DNA of 51,371 nt from a virus, in the IMG/VR virus record IMGVR_UViG_3300019730_000006, positions 1 to 51,371 of that record; one strand, given 5' to 3'. A program made the position numbers and the translations under genes. This document shows positions 40,831 to 49,141 of this stretch, piece after piece. The notes beneath the pieces are model-generated. The model was not told the DNA's origin. It ran no database searches and saw nothing but the letters and a program-made list of their open reading frames with translations. The first letter of the stretch is position 1, and each line of letters starts with the position of its first letter.

Positions 40831-40945
40831 TTTCCCCTTGCGCTTGTCGCCGCCGCCTTATTTTTTATACTTATAATATACTAAAAATAAACAACAAAGT
40901 CAAGCCCTGATTCAATTTTTTTTGAATTTTTTCACTTTTTTTTAA
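40831..40945 (-). promoter_or_regulatory. early promoter cassette, copy 2
   Basis: Same elements as copy 1: -35 TTGACT (40898-40903), 17-bp spacer, -10 TATATT (40875-40880), inverted repeat ATTCAA/TTGAAT (40910-40927) upstream and the same GC-rich leader with AAGGGG. The two copies differ mainly in a short stretch just downstream of the -10. Confidence 0.85.
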
Positions 40946-41151
40946 TTTATTCTTTTTTTAGGATTCCGCTCTCTATCTTTTAGCAAAAAACTTTTTATGC
41001 CTTTCCGCTTGTCGCTATGTCTGTATTGGATACAAGAAAGGCAGGTCACACGGTCCCATCTATCTGACATCTGAACATAAAAAGCTTGCGTTCTATTGCA
41101 TAATGCTTTACCCGTCTGCGGGTCTCTGTAATGAATTTTTGGTTCGCTCAT
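40942..41151 (-). CDS. small zinc-site protein
   Basis: 69 residues: MSEPKIHYRDPQTGKALC, then VTCLSC, i.e. His/Cys at the start and a CxxC, a compact zinc-binding arrangement seen in many phage proteins. Basic C-terminus. Its last codons reach the upstream edge of promoter copy 2. Confidence 0.6.
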   Translation of the reverse strand: MSEPKIHYRDPQTGKALCNRTQAFYVQMSDRWDRVTCLSCIQYRHSDKRKGIKSFLLKDRERNPKKRIN

Positions 41152-41170
41152 AATTTGCCTCCGTGTTTGT

Positions 41171-41463
41171 TTATTTGTTTGAGTCGCCTTTTAAGTAATA
41201 ATCAAAGTCATCCGCTCCGCTGTCATGAAGAACACCAGAGCTAAGATAAGGAATTTGATCACCGGTTTGCAAGTTATCCAGTTCAATTCCAAAACAAGTA
41301 TCTTTAATATAATCTTGAGCAGCTGAAGTGTATGCAACAAGACTGCCAGACTTGCCATAAAAAACAAGACCTGTTTTTTTTTGGCCCTTTCAATAGCTTT
41401 CACTGCCACATTAAAAGCATGTTCTTGTTTTTTTGTGAAATTATGTTTTTTAAATATTGTCAA
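41171..41463 (-). CDS. hypothetical protein interrupted by a -1 frame change in an A9 run
   Basis: From TTG at 41463 (GGAGG 7 bases upstream) the frame reads MTIFKKHNFTKKQEHAFNVAVKAIERAKKK. At nine A (41374-41382) the sensible reading moves to the -1 frame: TGLVFYGKSGSLVAYTSAAQ, continuing to DDFDYYLKGDSNK and a TAA at 41171. The uncorrected frame turns into an implausible hydrophobic tail that stops at 41191. Either transcriptional or ribosomal slippage joins the two, or the A-run is a sequencing error or a mutation. Joined product 97 residues; function unknown. Confidence 0.6.
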
Positions 41464-41495
41464 TTTATAGCCTCCATAAATTTATCATGATAAAA

Positions 41496-41663
41496 TCAAT
41501 CGGTCAATTCAATTTTTTTTATTTTGTAGCCGTTAACCCTGGTGTTTTCTTTATTTTGAAAAATTTGCTTTGCCTCATCTGCGCTGCTCACATCTTCTTT
41601 AAGGGTGGTTTTGCTTTCGCTTTTTTGATTGTATCCGTTTGTGTGCGTGATTATTGCTTTCAT
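41496..41663 (-). CDS. 55-residue hypothetical protein
   Basis: Read directly. MKAIITHTNGYNQKSESKT, a polar acidic middle (EDVSSADEAKQIFQNKENT) and VNGYKIKKIELTD. AAGGAGC lies upstream within a 25-bp direct repeat. The next gene begins 33 bp downstream. Function unknown. Confidence 0.55.
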   Translation of the reverse strand: MKAIITHTNGYNQKSESKTTLKEDVSSADEAKQIFQNKENTRVNGYKIKKIELTD

Positions 41664-41686
41664 TTTTTATTGCTCCTTAATTTTTT
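41662..41686. repeat. 25-bp direct repeat flanking the cytosine methylase, copy 1
   Basis: Identical over 25 bases to 42585-42609; both contain an RBS (AAGGAGC on the - strand). The two copies bracket the methyltransferase gene. Confidence 0.85.
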
Positions 41687-41767
41687 CTATTTTTTACCTA
41701 AAACGGCATAAACTGCATTTTGTCCTTTTAGATTTTTTTATTATTTATTTAAATTAAAATTATTTTT

Positions 41768-42517
41768 TTACATTAGCGGTTTAATTGTTTCAAATAAAAT
41801 TTTTGCTATGTCAGGGACAATGGAATTTCCCAGTCCCTTAATTCGGTCCACCCTTCGGGGTATCCCATGAGCCATTCTACCCATATCGGGTTCAGTTGGC
41901 CACCGGTGTAATGGTTTGAACGGAACATCGCAACAGCTACGAGATTTTTCCTTTTTAGCATTTTGGCAAAACTTTTGCTCCCGTGTGGACCGCACCCCTT
42001 GTAATCCGATGCTAGCGGGGTAGGCCATAATCCAGATTCGTTCTCTTTTGTGCGGGGCGCCCACGTCCCTTGCGCGTATATCTTGCCATTCTGCATTATA
42101 CCCGATTTCGACAAGCCCTCCCAGGATTTCGCGTAATCCCCGACGAACAAGCTCTCCGACATTTTCCAATATTGCAAATTGCGGTTGTAAATCTCTAATA
42201 AGTCTCCAATATTCAAACCAAAGACCAGACCTTTTCCCATTAATTCCTTCTCCTTTTCCCATTATTGAAATATCCTGACAAGGGAATCCACCTGTCAAAA
42301 TCCAATTACTTCCATACTCTTTCAGGAGTTTTTTTGAGTTAATTTTAGAAACATCTCCAAGTTGAATTGATCCTGGAAACCTTTTTCTGTATAATTCCTG
42401 ACAATATCTATTAGTATCAGAACAAAAATGATTTTTGAATTTCATATTAGCCCTGTAGGCTCCTAATGCAAAACCGCCTATTCCGTGAAATAAATCTATA
42501 TAATTATAATTTTCCAA
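41768..42517 (-). CDS. DNA cytosine-C5 methyltransferase
   Basis: 249 residues from TTG. Motif I DLFHGIGGFALG (8-19), catalytic motif IV GGFPCQDIS with Cys80, motif VI ILENVG (Glu118), motif VIII QDIRARDVGAPHKRERIWIM and motif X GLGNSIVPDIAKIL. The target recognition region is very short, as often in phage enzymes. No matching restriction nuclease is seen, so it probably protects the phage from host restriction. Bracketed by 25-bp direct repeats, a sign of separate acquisition. Confidence 0.92.
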   Translation of the reverse strand: MENYNYIDLFHGIGGFALGAYRANMKFKNHFCSDTNRYCQELYRKRFPGSIQLGDVSKINSKKLLKEYGSNWILTGGFPCQDISIMGKGEGINGKRSGLWFEYWRLIRDLQPQFAILENVGELVRRGLREILGGLVEIGYNAEWQDIRARDVGAPHKRERIWIMAYPASIGLQGVRSTREQKFCQNAKKEKSRSCCDVPFKPLHRWPTEPDMGRMAHGIPRRVDRIKGLGNSIVPDIAKILFETIKPLM

Positions 42518-42584
42518 TATATCTCTCTATAAATTTTTATTTTTTTACCCCTAATAAGTCATAACATCCATTTTGTAGTTTAAG

Positions 42585-42609
42585 ATTTTTTATTGCTCCT
42601 TAATTTTTT
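42585..42609. repeat. 25-bp direct repeat flanking the cytosine methylase, copy 2
   Basis: Partner of 41662-41686; it lies at the end of the adenine methyltransferase gene, whose TAA begins at its edge. The RBS in this copy has no gene directly after it. Confidence 0.85.
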
Positions 42610-43426
42610 AATCAAACAACTTTTTTTGATAATCATAATTAGTTATCAAAATCTCAGTTTTCCTTTCCGCCTTCCCTGAAAGGTTGCGGCGTTCACCAAT
42701 TTCTATTATATTCAAGCCCCGATCAATAGCCTGCTCGATTATAAAAGGGTGATTAAACTCGCTGACCGCAAAACGAATGTCTCTTTTAGATTGAAACATT
42801 TCAAGCAAATCAATAAAATCTGACTCAGTCCAGCTTATCAGATTGCCTTGACTATGTCTATAGATATTAGCGCAACCCAAATAAGGCGGGTCTGCGTAAA
42901 CTAAAACTTTTTTATTATTTCCTTTATGCTCTCCAAGCCATTGCATATTTTTAAAAACATCTCTGAAATCAGAGCTCATAAACTGAACATCTGCAATCAT
43001 ATTAATATAATCGCCTTCAAGATGTTCTAAAACTATTTTTTTGGAATTTTGCCTTGTTATAAATAATAAAGTATCACCTTTACCCAAATATGTAAAATTG
43101 CTCAAAAAAATAAATCTTGCCGCTTTTCTTATTGGGTCAGTCTCAATATTGATTTTCCAGTAATCAAATAATTCTATGTGATAAGGCAGTGAATAAATAA
43201 AATCGATTAATTCTTGTTTTCGTTCCTGAATTACAACCCATAAATTGTAAACATCGGAATCAAGATCATTTAATATATTATATTGAGCTTTAGGCTTATT
43301 AAAAAACATTCCGCCCGCCCCAAAAAACAATTCAATATATATTGAATGATCAGGAAAATAAGGCAAAATTTTTTTTGCAATTGCGGCTTTGTTGCCCAAT
43401 CGAGTTAAAGGGGTGTTATTTTTCAT
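42608..43426 (-). CDS. DNA adenine-N6 methyltransferase, D12 class
   Basis: 272 residues. TPLTRLGNKAAIAKKILPYF at the start, the SAM-binding IELFFGAGGMFF (31-42) and the catalytic YADPPYLG (DPPY 179-182) are diagnostic of Dam-like D12 enzymes. The C-terminal FAVSEFNHP and ILITNY segments also fit. It likely methylates GATC or a similar site for protection. Overlaps the next gene by 4 bp. Confidence 0.92.
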   Translation of the reverse strand: MKNNTPLTRLGNKAAIAKKILPYFPDHSIYIELFFGAGGMFFNKPKAQYNILNDLDSDVYNLWVVIQERKQELIDFIYSLPYHIELFDYWKINIETDPIRKAARFIFLSNFTYLGKGDTLLFITRQNSKKIVLEHLEGDYINMIADVQFMSSDFRDVFKNMQWLGEHKGNNKKVLVYADPPYLGCANIYRHSQGNLISWTESDFIDLLEMFQSKRDIRFAVSEFNHPFIIEQAIDRGLNIIEIGERRNLSGKAERKTEILITNYDYQKKLFD

Positions 43427-43947
43427 TTGTTCGGCCCGCCTTCAGGCCAGTTCATATTTAAAACCTCTTTGAATAAATTATTTATTTTTCTTTTATTCCA
43501 TAAAAGGAAAAACTGTTTTTTTATTTTTAGCATAAACCTTATTGTTAAAAATTTTTCATATTTATCCCTGAAGTCTTTTAATATTAACGGGATTCTTTTT
43601 AAATTGTATTCAAGATAAGCAAAGCTATTTTTTTCATAATTAACAGAAACACCCAGCCTTGGAATTCTGCAAAGAAAACATAATTTTTCTTCAATATCCG
43701 CGCCGATCGACTCTCCACTAACTCTAAAAAATATGTCAGCAGATTTTATAATCGTAATCATATCATTTAAAATCCAAGTTTTCCAATCTTTTTCTTTATA
43801 CTTATCGACATAATGCCCCGAAAGCGGCCAAATTGGAATCATGCCATTATCAATAAAACTTGAAGCAAGTGCAATTTGTGCCTTGACGCCTTTTTCTTGA
43901 TTTGAGGTGTAGGGTGTTGCTATGTATACGAATATTTTATTTTTCAT
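43423..43947 (-). CDS. nucleoside 2-deoxyribosyltransferase-like protein
   Basis: 174 residues. VYIATPYTSNQEKG at the N-terminus and SADIFFRVSGESIGADIEEKLCF in the middle match the pattern of DUF1937/DUF4406-type proteins related to nucleoside deoxyribosyltransferases (base exchange on deoxynucleosides). The C-terminal 60 residues are basic and unrelated. It lies directly upstream of the adenine methylase gene, so it may serve nucleotide metabolism or base modification; this is inference. Confidence 0.6.
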   Translation of the reverse strand: MKNKIFVYIATPYTSNQEKGVKAQIALASSFIDNGMIPIWPLSGHYVDKYKEKDWKTWILNDMITIIKSADIFFRVSGESIGADIEEKLCFLCRIPRLGVSVNYEKNSFAYLEYNLKRIPLILKDFRDKYEKFLTIRFMLKIKKQFFLLWNKRKINNLFKEVLNMNWPEGGPNK

Positions 43948-44518
43948 TTCCAGCCTCTATTTGTAAAGGTTTAATAAATTTATAAAGACCGCTGTCACCA
44001 CACCTAAGAGCTCGTATTTTATTTTTTCTGTAGAGATTCCATAAAAACTCATGTTCTTGACTTCCAATTTCAACAGGAATGCAGTCAACTGGATCGTTTT
44101 CAATATACCAGGTGCTTTCTTGCATGTTTTGAAAAAATTTTTCTTCTGTTTGTTGTTGAGAATGCTGCTCTTGTTTTTCAATAATGCTTAAAGCAATATC
44201 CCTAAATCCTTCAACGACAACTTCACAAGCCTCCTTTGGGCTATAACCTCCTATATAGTTATTGAATGTTTCTGGATCGTCAAGTTGTTCTTTTATTTTT
44301 TTGCATGATTCTTCTAATAATTCTTTTACTTCTATTTCTTTTGTTGAATTATTTTCATATTCCTGTCTTAATATTTCTTTGTATTTGTTTGCAATAAGAA
44401 TGCATGATTCTGTTCTGACGATTGCAAGTGTTTCATTGTAAATCCTTTCATTGTCCACCCAGTCTATAAATTTTTTATCCGCTTTTTCCAATAATTCTCT
44501 TAATTTATTTTCATTCAT
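43937..44518 (-). CDS. hypothetical helical protein
   Basis: 193 residues from the ATG at 44518 (GGAG 9 bases upstream); the frame is open to 44560. Helical and charged: ENKLRELLEKADKKFIDWVDNERIYNETLAIVRTE. The end holds STWYIENDPVDCIPVEIGSQEHEFLW. No family recognised. It overlaps the transferase gene by 11 bases. Confidence 0.55.
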   Translation of the reverse strand: MNENKLRELLEKADKKFIDWVDNERIYNETLAIVRTESCILIANKYKEILRQEYENNSTKEIEVKELLEESCKKIKEQLDDPETFNNYIGGYSPKEACEVVVEGFRDIALSIIEKQEQHSQQQTEEKFFQNMQESTWYIENDPVDCIPVEIGSQEHEFLWNLYRKNKIRALRCGDSGLYKFIKPLQIEAGNEK

Positions 44519-44550
44519 TGTATTAACTCCTGTATCTATTTTTAAATTTT

Positions 44551-44715
44551 TTATTTCCAAAACTGATATAATCTACCGCATAAAAACCCAAAGCAAAAAA
44601 TCATTATTGATGCACAAAAAATAAATAAAAATAATGTGAGATAATCAAAACCTATTGAACCGACTTTCTGACAATATGTGTCAACGGCTGTTGTGAGGAG
44701 TAGTGTCTTTTCCAT
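44551..44715 (-). CDS. 54-residue single-TM protein
   Basis: Read directly. A very strong AGGAGG precedes the ATG. MEKTLLLTTAVDTYCQKVG, then a membrane segment LTLFLFIFCASIMIFCFGFLCG and a short tail RLYQFWK. Cysteine-rich helix. Function unknown; membrane microproteins in early regions often act in exclusion. Confidence 0.55.
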   Translation of the reverse strand: MEKTLLLTTAVDTYCQKVGSIGFDYLTLFLFIFCASIMIFCFGFLCGRLYQFWK

Positions 44716-44737
44716 TGTGCGACCTCCTGAGTTTTTA

Positions 44738-45112
44738 TTATTTTTTTAATATTTTAAGGTCAAAATCACTTTTTATAAAATCAATACACTTTTTCCTATT
44801 TACGCCATTGCCTAAATAAGTGTAAATCTCCATCATTTCGGCTTTAGTCCAATTAATTTTAAACCAACTATTGACACCCCTCCTGAAATATCTTTGCCAA
44901 TAATCAGACAATCCCTTGCAAGATGGTCTTGATAAATATTCAAGAATTTTGCAGTCTAGCTCTAAATTAGAATTTACATTGTCAATTCTAAAATAAACGT
45001 TGTTCTTTTTTTCTATGATAAGCTCATCCTTTTTATAAATAAATGCTCCCGGGAAAAAGGGCAATATTTTTTTTAAATAAGCTTGTCTCTGCTGTTCAGT
45101 TGAAGTGCACAT
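44738..45112 (-). CDS. hypothetical protein next to the primase
   Basis: 124 residues. The sequence DYWQRYFRRGVNSWFKINWTKAEMMEIYTYLGNGVNRKKCIDFIK suggests a small helical DNA-associated domain. Encoded 38 bases downstream of the primase-helicase and probably co-expressed with it. No family recognised. Confidence 0.55.
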   Translation of the reverse strand: MCTSTEQQRQAYLKKILPFFPGAFIYKKDELIIEKKNNVYFRIDNVNSNLELDCKILEYLSRPSCKGLSDYWQRYFRRGVNSWFKINWTKAEMMEIYTYLGNGVNRKKCIDFIKSDFDLKILKK

Positions 45113-45150
45113 AATTAAACCATCCTTATTGTTTCATTTTAAATAAATTA

Positions 45151-47829
45151 TTAAAAAGGGATTTCTTCCTCCCCTTCCTCACCTTCCTCTCCAGCACGCC
45201 TGTAAATATCTATCATTATACAATATTTTGTATCCCCCAGTATAGAAACACTTTTGTTCTCAATCACAAAGGGATGTCTTTTCAAGAGCTTTCCGAATCC
45301 GTGACCCTGGCCGGTAATTTTCATTATTTCAGGGTGGTTGCTTACAATAGCTAAAACCTTTTCACCTGTTAATTTTAAGCCATTCTGACCCAGTGCTCTA
45401 TAGTATTCTTGTTTTATGTCATCAAAAATTATTCCTTCAAGTGAGCAGTTTTCTTTATAACAATCGTTTAAAATTTCTTTAATCGAAAATGTTTTTGTTA
45501 CAGTTCTTTTTGATCCGAATCCATTTTCAGTATCATATCCTATTGCAACCTTATGAGCAAAAATTCTTTCTAAAATTTCCACGGACTGATCACGGTCAAT
45601 TTCAACTTTCACTGTTTTGTAATATTTTTGTAAAAACTCAATTATTTTTTCGTCTGTCATTTCTATATCAAGAATAACATTTAAAAAAGCTGATATTAAA
45701 ACGGCCTCACCTTTGGCGCGCCTCGCCGATTGGCCTCCAATTTCATAACGTATCAATCTTATTATTCTTTCGGTGTCTTCAATTATTTTTGGCAGCAAAG
45801 ACCATGTCAGCGCCCTTGTTTTCCTGCAATTTTTTTCTGTCAATATAGATAAAAGCTCACGCTCAACATCTTCCCATTTTTGGGTAATAACTCGCTTTTC
45901 AGGCTTAATAAAGTTGACCGTAAAAATTCGGTTTGCGTCAGCAACCTGCGAAATTATCGGGCTTATTGAAACAAATAAAAACATATTTTTCATTGAATAA
46001 CGTATTGATTTCTGATCTTTATTGCTTTTAAATCCGTCCGGCGCCCCCTCTGAAGAACTCGCGCGCATCATACTAAACAAGTTATTTCTGTGAATCTCTC
46101 TGCTTTTATCGGGACTTTCGGAATTTTCCGTCTCTTCAAGACAAATTGCTCTTGAGTCATTTTTTATGGCGGCCCTGATCCCTGCCTCACTGGTGGAGTG
46201 CGCGTCACAATAAAGACCCCCGGAAAGTGGAAGGGCTATTTTTTCCAAAATTTCAGACTTGCCCGACCCAGAATCCCCAGTTAAAAGGATGGGGGTTCTC
46301 CATATCAAAGCCCCGCAAAAAGGTGAAATTATAGACCAACCCAGAAGGCGGACAATATCTGTTTTGTTTTCAAAAGTCATATGAGAGCACAGCTCCCAAA
46401 GATTGAATAATATTTTTTTATCAATTGGATTATCTTCAATGCCAATGCTAACCTGATTTTTTTTAATATACATATATTCGCCGGTTATATCAGCACCAAA
46501 GGTTTTTTTGCCGTCATGATAAACAATCCCTTCTCCGTCCTTCCATGCCCCACGGCCTCTTATTTTCGTGCTGTCGAATTCTTTCCCTTCACAACTTGTA
46601 AGGATGTCCTCTGTAGCCTGCTCCCAATCAACTTGAAATTTAGTATAATCAAAATAGTTTTCTTTCCAATAGGACAGAGAGCAGAGAGGCTTTAAAAAAT
46701 TCCTTGTAACGCCTTCGCGGCGGCACTCTATGACACGGCCAAATCGATCTATAAAAAACAAATAATTGTTGTCATCGATACCGAGACAAACTGGACCTTG
46801 TTTATTTACCTCTTTATCGGTTTGGTCGGGCCGTGCTTCTTCATAATGCAATATATAATCTTCTATCTGTTCCGGGCCTGACACTTCAAGAAGTTGTTCA
46901 ATATCAGCACCTTTTTTTTGATGAATGTTAAAATTTTTGTAAATATCCTTAAGTATTATTGCTTGGGGTAATTTTTCTTTTATGCGCATTGCCGCTTGAT
47001 TTCCAGGGGTGTCATTATCCTGTAGAATATAAATTTTTCGGTCTTTATAAATTGACCAATCTGGCAGCCCTGCGCTCTTTGCTCCACGGTTATAGGATAC
47101 ATTGCAAAATTGCTCAAGGCTAGTCTTGCCCAGCCTGGCACACTTTGCCCCCTCATGTATCAGCAATGGTTTTTCAGTGTCCAATGATTCAAAAAGATTG
47201 TAAATTATATTAAAAGAACCTGTAAATTTTAAAGACTTGCCATTGTACCAAAATGTAACCGTTTGTTTTTCATTTTTTTCGACACCATTTTTATTTTTAA
47301 CAACCCCCTCAAAGCGGACATCAACGGCGCAAACATTATTATCTTTGTCAGTATAAGGCCATCTGTCTTTTATTTCCCCTGTTTTTATTATGTCTGATTT
47401 TGCATATTCTCGAACACTGTTAATTTCTTCTTTACTGTAGACCTGATTTGCCCTGTCAAGATCAAGACTAACAAGCTTGACGGTGTCATCCTTTTTGGAT
47501 TTATGTTTTTTGTTTTCAGGGGGGTCGGGCAGGGTTTCGGGGCTGCCGTAAAGTTTCTCTATTATTTCATATTGCTGTTTGAAGTCTTTTGTATTGTTAA
47601 ACCATCCTGCAACGTCAAAAATATCGCCTCCAAAATCGCAGCCAAAACAATTTGCGTTTAATCTGCCTGTCTTTCTGTTTCTGAAAATTGACACAGAAGG
47701 ACCCTGATCCCCGTTTTCATGGGCAGATTTATTCAAGCAGCTAAACATATTATTTTTTATCACTGCCCCATTATATGTCAAATAACGTTCAAGCAGGTAA
47801 TAATATTTTTCTTTTTCATATTTTTTCAT
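45151..47829 (-). CDS. primase-helicase: CHC2 zinc, Toprim and P-loop domains
   Basis: 892 residues. The N-terminal zinc motif is C31...H37...C61-x2-C64 (CHC2-like). Toprim follows: Glu226 in PLLIHEGAKCARLG and IYILQDNDTPGNQAAMRIKEKL with Asp271 and Asp273. The C-terminal ATPase has Walker A GDSGSGKS (518-525), Walker B AICLEE (561-566) and IIRLIRYEIGGQSARR further on, resembling DUF927/D5-type phage helicases. It should open DNA and prime it without host DnaB/DnaG, so it is the central replication enzyme. It ends in an acidic Glu/Gly run. Confidence 0.85.
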   Translation of the reverse strand: MKKYEKEKYYYLLERYLTYNGAVIKNNMFSCLNKSAHENGDQGPSVSIFRNRKTGRLNANCFGCDFGGDIFDVAGWFNNTKDFKQQYEIIEKLYGSPETLPDPPENKKHKSKKDDTVKLVSLDLDRANQVYSKEEINSVREYAKSDIIKTGEIKDRWPYTDKDNNVCAVDVRFEGVVKNKNGVEKNEKQTVTFWYNGKSLKFTGSFNIIYNLFESLDTEKPLLIHEGAKCARLGKTSLEQFCNVSYNRGAKSAGLPDWSIYKDRKIYILQDNDTPGNQAAMRIKEKLPQAIILKDIYKNFNIHQKKGADIEQLLEVSGPEQIEDYILHYEEARPDQTDKEVNKQGPVCLGIDDNNYLFFIDRFGRVIECRREGVTRNFLKPLCSLSYWKENYFDYTKFQVDWEQATEDILTSCEGKEFDSTKIRGRGAWKDGEGIVYHDGKKTFGADITGEYMYIKKNQVSIGIEDNPIDKKILFNLWELCSHMTFENKTDIVRLLGWSIISPFCGALIWRTPILLTGDSGSGKSEILEKIALPLSGGLYCDAHSTSEAGIRAAIKNDSRAICLEETENSESPDKSREIHRNNLFSMMRASSSEGAPDGFKSNKDQKSIRYSMKNMFLFVSISPIISQVADANRIFTVNFIKPEKRVITQKWEDVERELLSILTEKNCRKTRALTWSLLPKIIEDTERIIRLIRYEIGGQSARRAKGEAVLISAFLNVILDIEMTDEKIIEFLQKYYKTVKVEIDRDQSVEILERIFAHKVAIGYDTENGFGSKRTVTKTFSIKEILNDCYKENCSLEGIIFDDIKQEYYRALGQNGLKLTGEKVLAIVSNHPEIMKITGQGHGFGKLLKRHPFVIENKSVSILGDTKYCIMIDIYRRAGEEGEEGEEEIPF

Positions 47830-47881
47830 GTTTTATCTATGTCTCTTTTTTATTTTTTTGATAAAGACATTTGAAACCAGA

Positions 47882-48064
47882 TCAAACTTCAAGACCGGTT
47901 TTGCTTTCCTGTAAAGACTCTTCAGGGCTGTATAAATCTTCTTGAATTGCTTTTTTCAAGATATAGCTCAGCACATCTTTTTGATTTCTCCTTTTTTGGG
48001 CGCAGTAGACCTTAAATCTTGCCGCCGTCTCTATGTCGATATTCACTGTTGTGTATTTACTCAT
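47882..48064 (-). CDS. ribbon-helix-helix regulator
   Basis: 60 residues. KYTTVNIDIETAARFKVYCAQKRRNQKDVLSYILKKAIQE has the strand-helix-helix pattern of Arc/CopG-type repressors. It lies upstream of the primase-helicase and may control it, as CopG-like proteins control plasmid copy number. GGAGAAAAACC precedes the ATG. Confidence 0.7.
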   Translation of the reverse strand: MSKYTTVNIDIETAARFKVYCAQKRRNQKDVLSYILKKAIQEDLYSPEESLQESKTGLEV

Positions 48065-48089
48065 TTTGGTTTTTCTCCTTTTGGTTTTT

Positions 48090-48311
48090 TTAAAAAAACT
48101 GAAGCGGAATGACCGCGGTCATAAGCTCTTCATGCTCTATGGGATCGCCATTAGAATCTGTTTTCAAAAACTCAAGAAAATCAGGGTCGTCTTTGAGATT
48201 GAGTTCAACAGGTATATTCATGGCTCTTATATGTAACTTCAAAAATATCAACATATTTTCCTGTGTAATTTTTTCAGGATCAATTAAATAACATTTATTA
48301 TTTGGTTGCAT
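48090..48311 (-). CDS. hypothetical small protein
   Basis: 73 residues: MQPNNKCYLIDPEKITQENM, then LKLHIRAMNIPVELNLKDDPDFLEFLKTD and a C-terminal VIPLQFF. Not recognised. Confidence 0.5.
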   Translation of the reverse strand: MQPNNKCYLIDPEKITQENMLIFLKLHIRAMNIPVELNLKDDPDFLEFLKTDSNGDPIEHEELMTAVIPLQFF

Positions 48312-48335
48312 TTTTTGGATTTATCCTTTTTGTTT

Positions 48336-48593
48336 TTATGCATTTATTATTTTTGTGGCACAGTCCCAGCAAAGGTATACAATTGCTGTGTTTTTACAGT
48401 GGTCGCCTTGACACTTCTTAAGTTTTTCGCCTTCAATATACTGGGCTTCTTTCCATGTATATCTGCAAAAGGTCTCTATTTCAGGTGTTATTTTATAGCC
48501 ATGAATTTCTTTTAAAACTTTTAAATAGCTTCCCCAATCGTTATATTTTCTATCGGTCATTTTGGGTGATCTCCTTTTTTTTAATTCTTCCAT
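48336..48593 (-). CDS. hypothetical Cys-containing protein
   Basis: 85 residues from the ATG at 48593 with GGGGGAG upstream. The C-terminal part KKCQGDHCKNTAIVYLCWDCATKI has two CxxC-like pairs, a small zinc finger. Overlap with the preceding stop is typical of this operon. Function unknown. Confidence 0.55.
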   Translation of the reverse strand: MEELKKRRSPKMTDRKYNDWGSYLKVLKEIHGYKITPEIETFCRYTWKEAQYIEGEKLKKCQGDHCKNTAIVYLCWDCATKIINA

Positions 48594-48595
48594 AA

Positions 48596-49141
48596 TCACT
48601 CCCCCCTGGCAATCCTAAAACCGCCAACCTTAAACCGGTCAAAATCTTCTTGCGGAAAAACATAATAATCAACTCTATCCTGAGGCAATACAAAAGTATA
48701 TTTAAAAAATAAAGAGTATTGATTGCGGCCTTTTTTATCAAGTTTGCTGTAATCACCGGGTGTAATGAGGGTTTTGTCTTCAATTGAGATTTGAATAATT
48801 CTTGCAATTAAATATTTTAATTTTAAAATATAATCAGGGTCCTTGTCTCTTATTAAAGACAAAGAGCATTCACTTATTTTGTGTAAATGGATGGGATAAA
48901 TTAAAGGCTTGAGCTCCCCAACACAGTAATAAGGATAATCAACCTTAATCAAAAGAAACTTTTTCATGCCTTGACCTTCTGATAATTCTGTTTCATGTAT
49001 TTCTATAAATTCAATGAGCTTCTCTATTCTATCATGGCATGATTCACACCCCGAAGCTTCTTCTTTGCAATTTAGAATTGACCTGCAAGGTTTTTCTTTT
49101 ATTATAGGCTTTGGCCCTTCAATTCCTTTTCCTTTTATCAT
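48596..49141 (-). CDS. hypothetical protein with CESC motif
   Basis: 181 residues. Near the N-terminus SILNCKEEASGCESCHDRIEKL, three cysteines and a histidine; then a mixed alpha/beta domain with FLLIKVDYPYYCVGELKPLIYPIHLHKI. No family recognised. It overlaps the next upstream gene's stop by 4 bases. Confidence 0.55.
   Translation of the reverse strand: MIKGKGIEGPKPIIKEKPCRSILNCKEEASGCESCHDRIEKLIEFIEIHETELSEGQGMKKFLLIKVDYPYYCVGELKPLIYPIHLHKISECSLSLIRDKDPDYILKLKYLIARIIQISIEDKTLITPGDYSKLDKKGRNQYSLFFKYTFVLPQDRVDYYVFPQEDFDRFKVGGFRIARGE

Noticed and set aside
41806-42240. 144-residue reading frame on the - strand inside the cytosine methylase gene
   Set aside because: It is another frame of a gene with full methyltransferase motifs and has no start site of its own.
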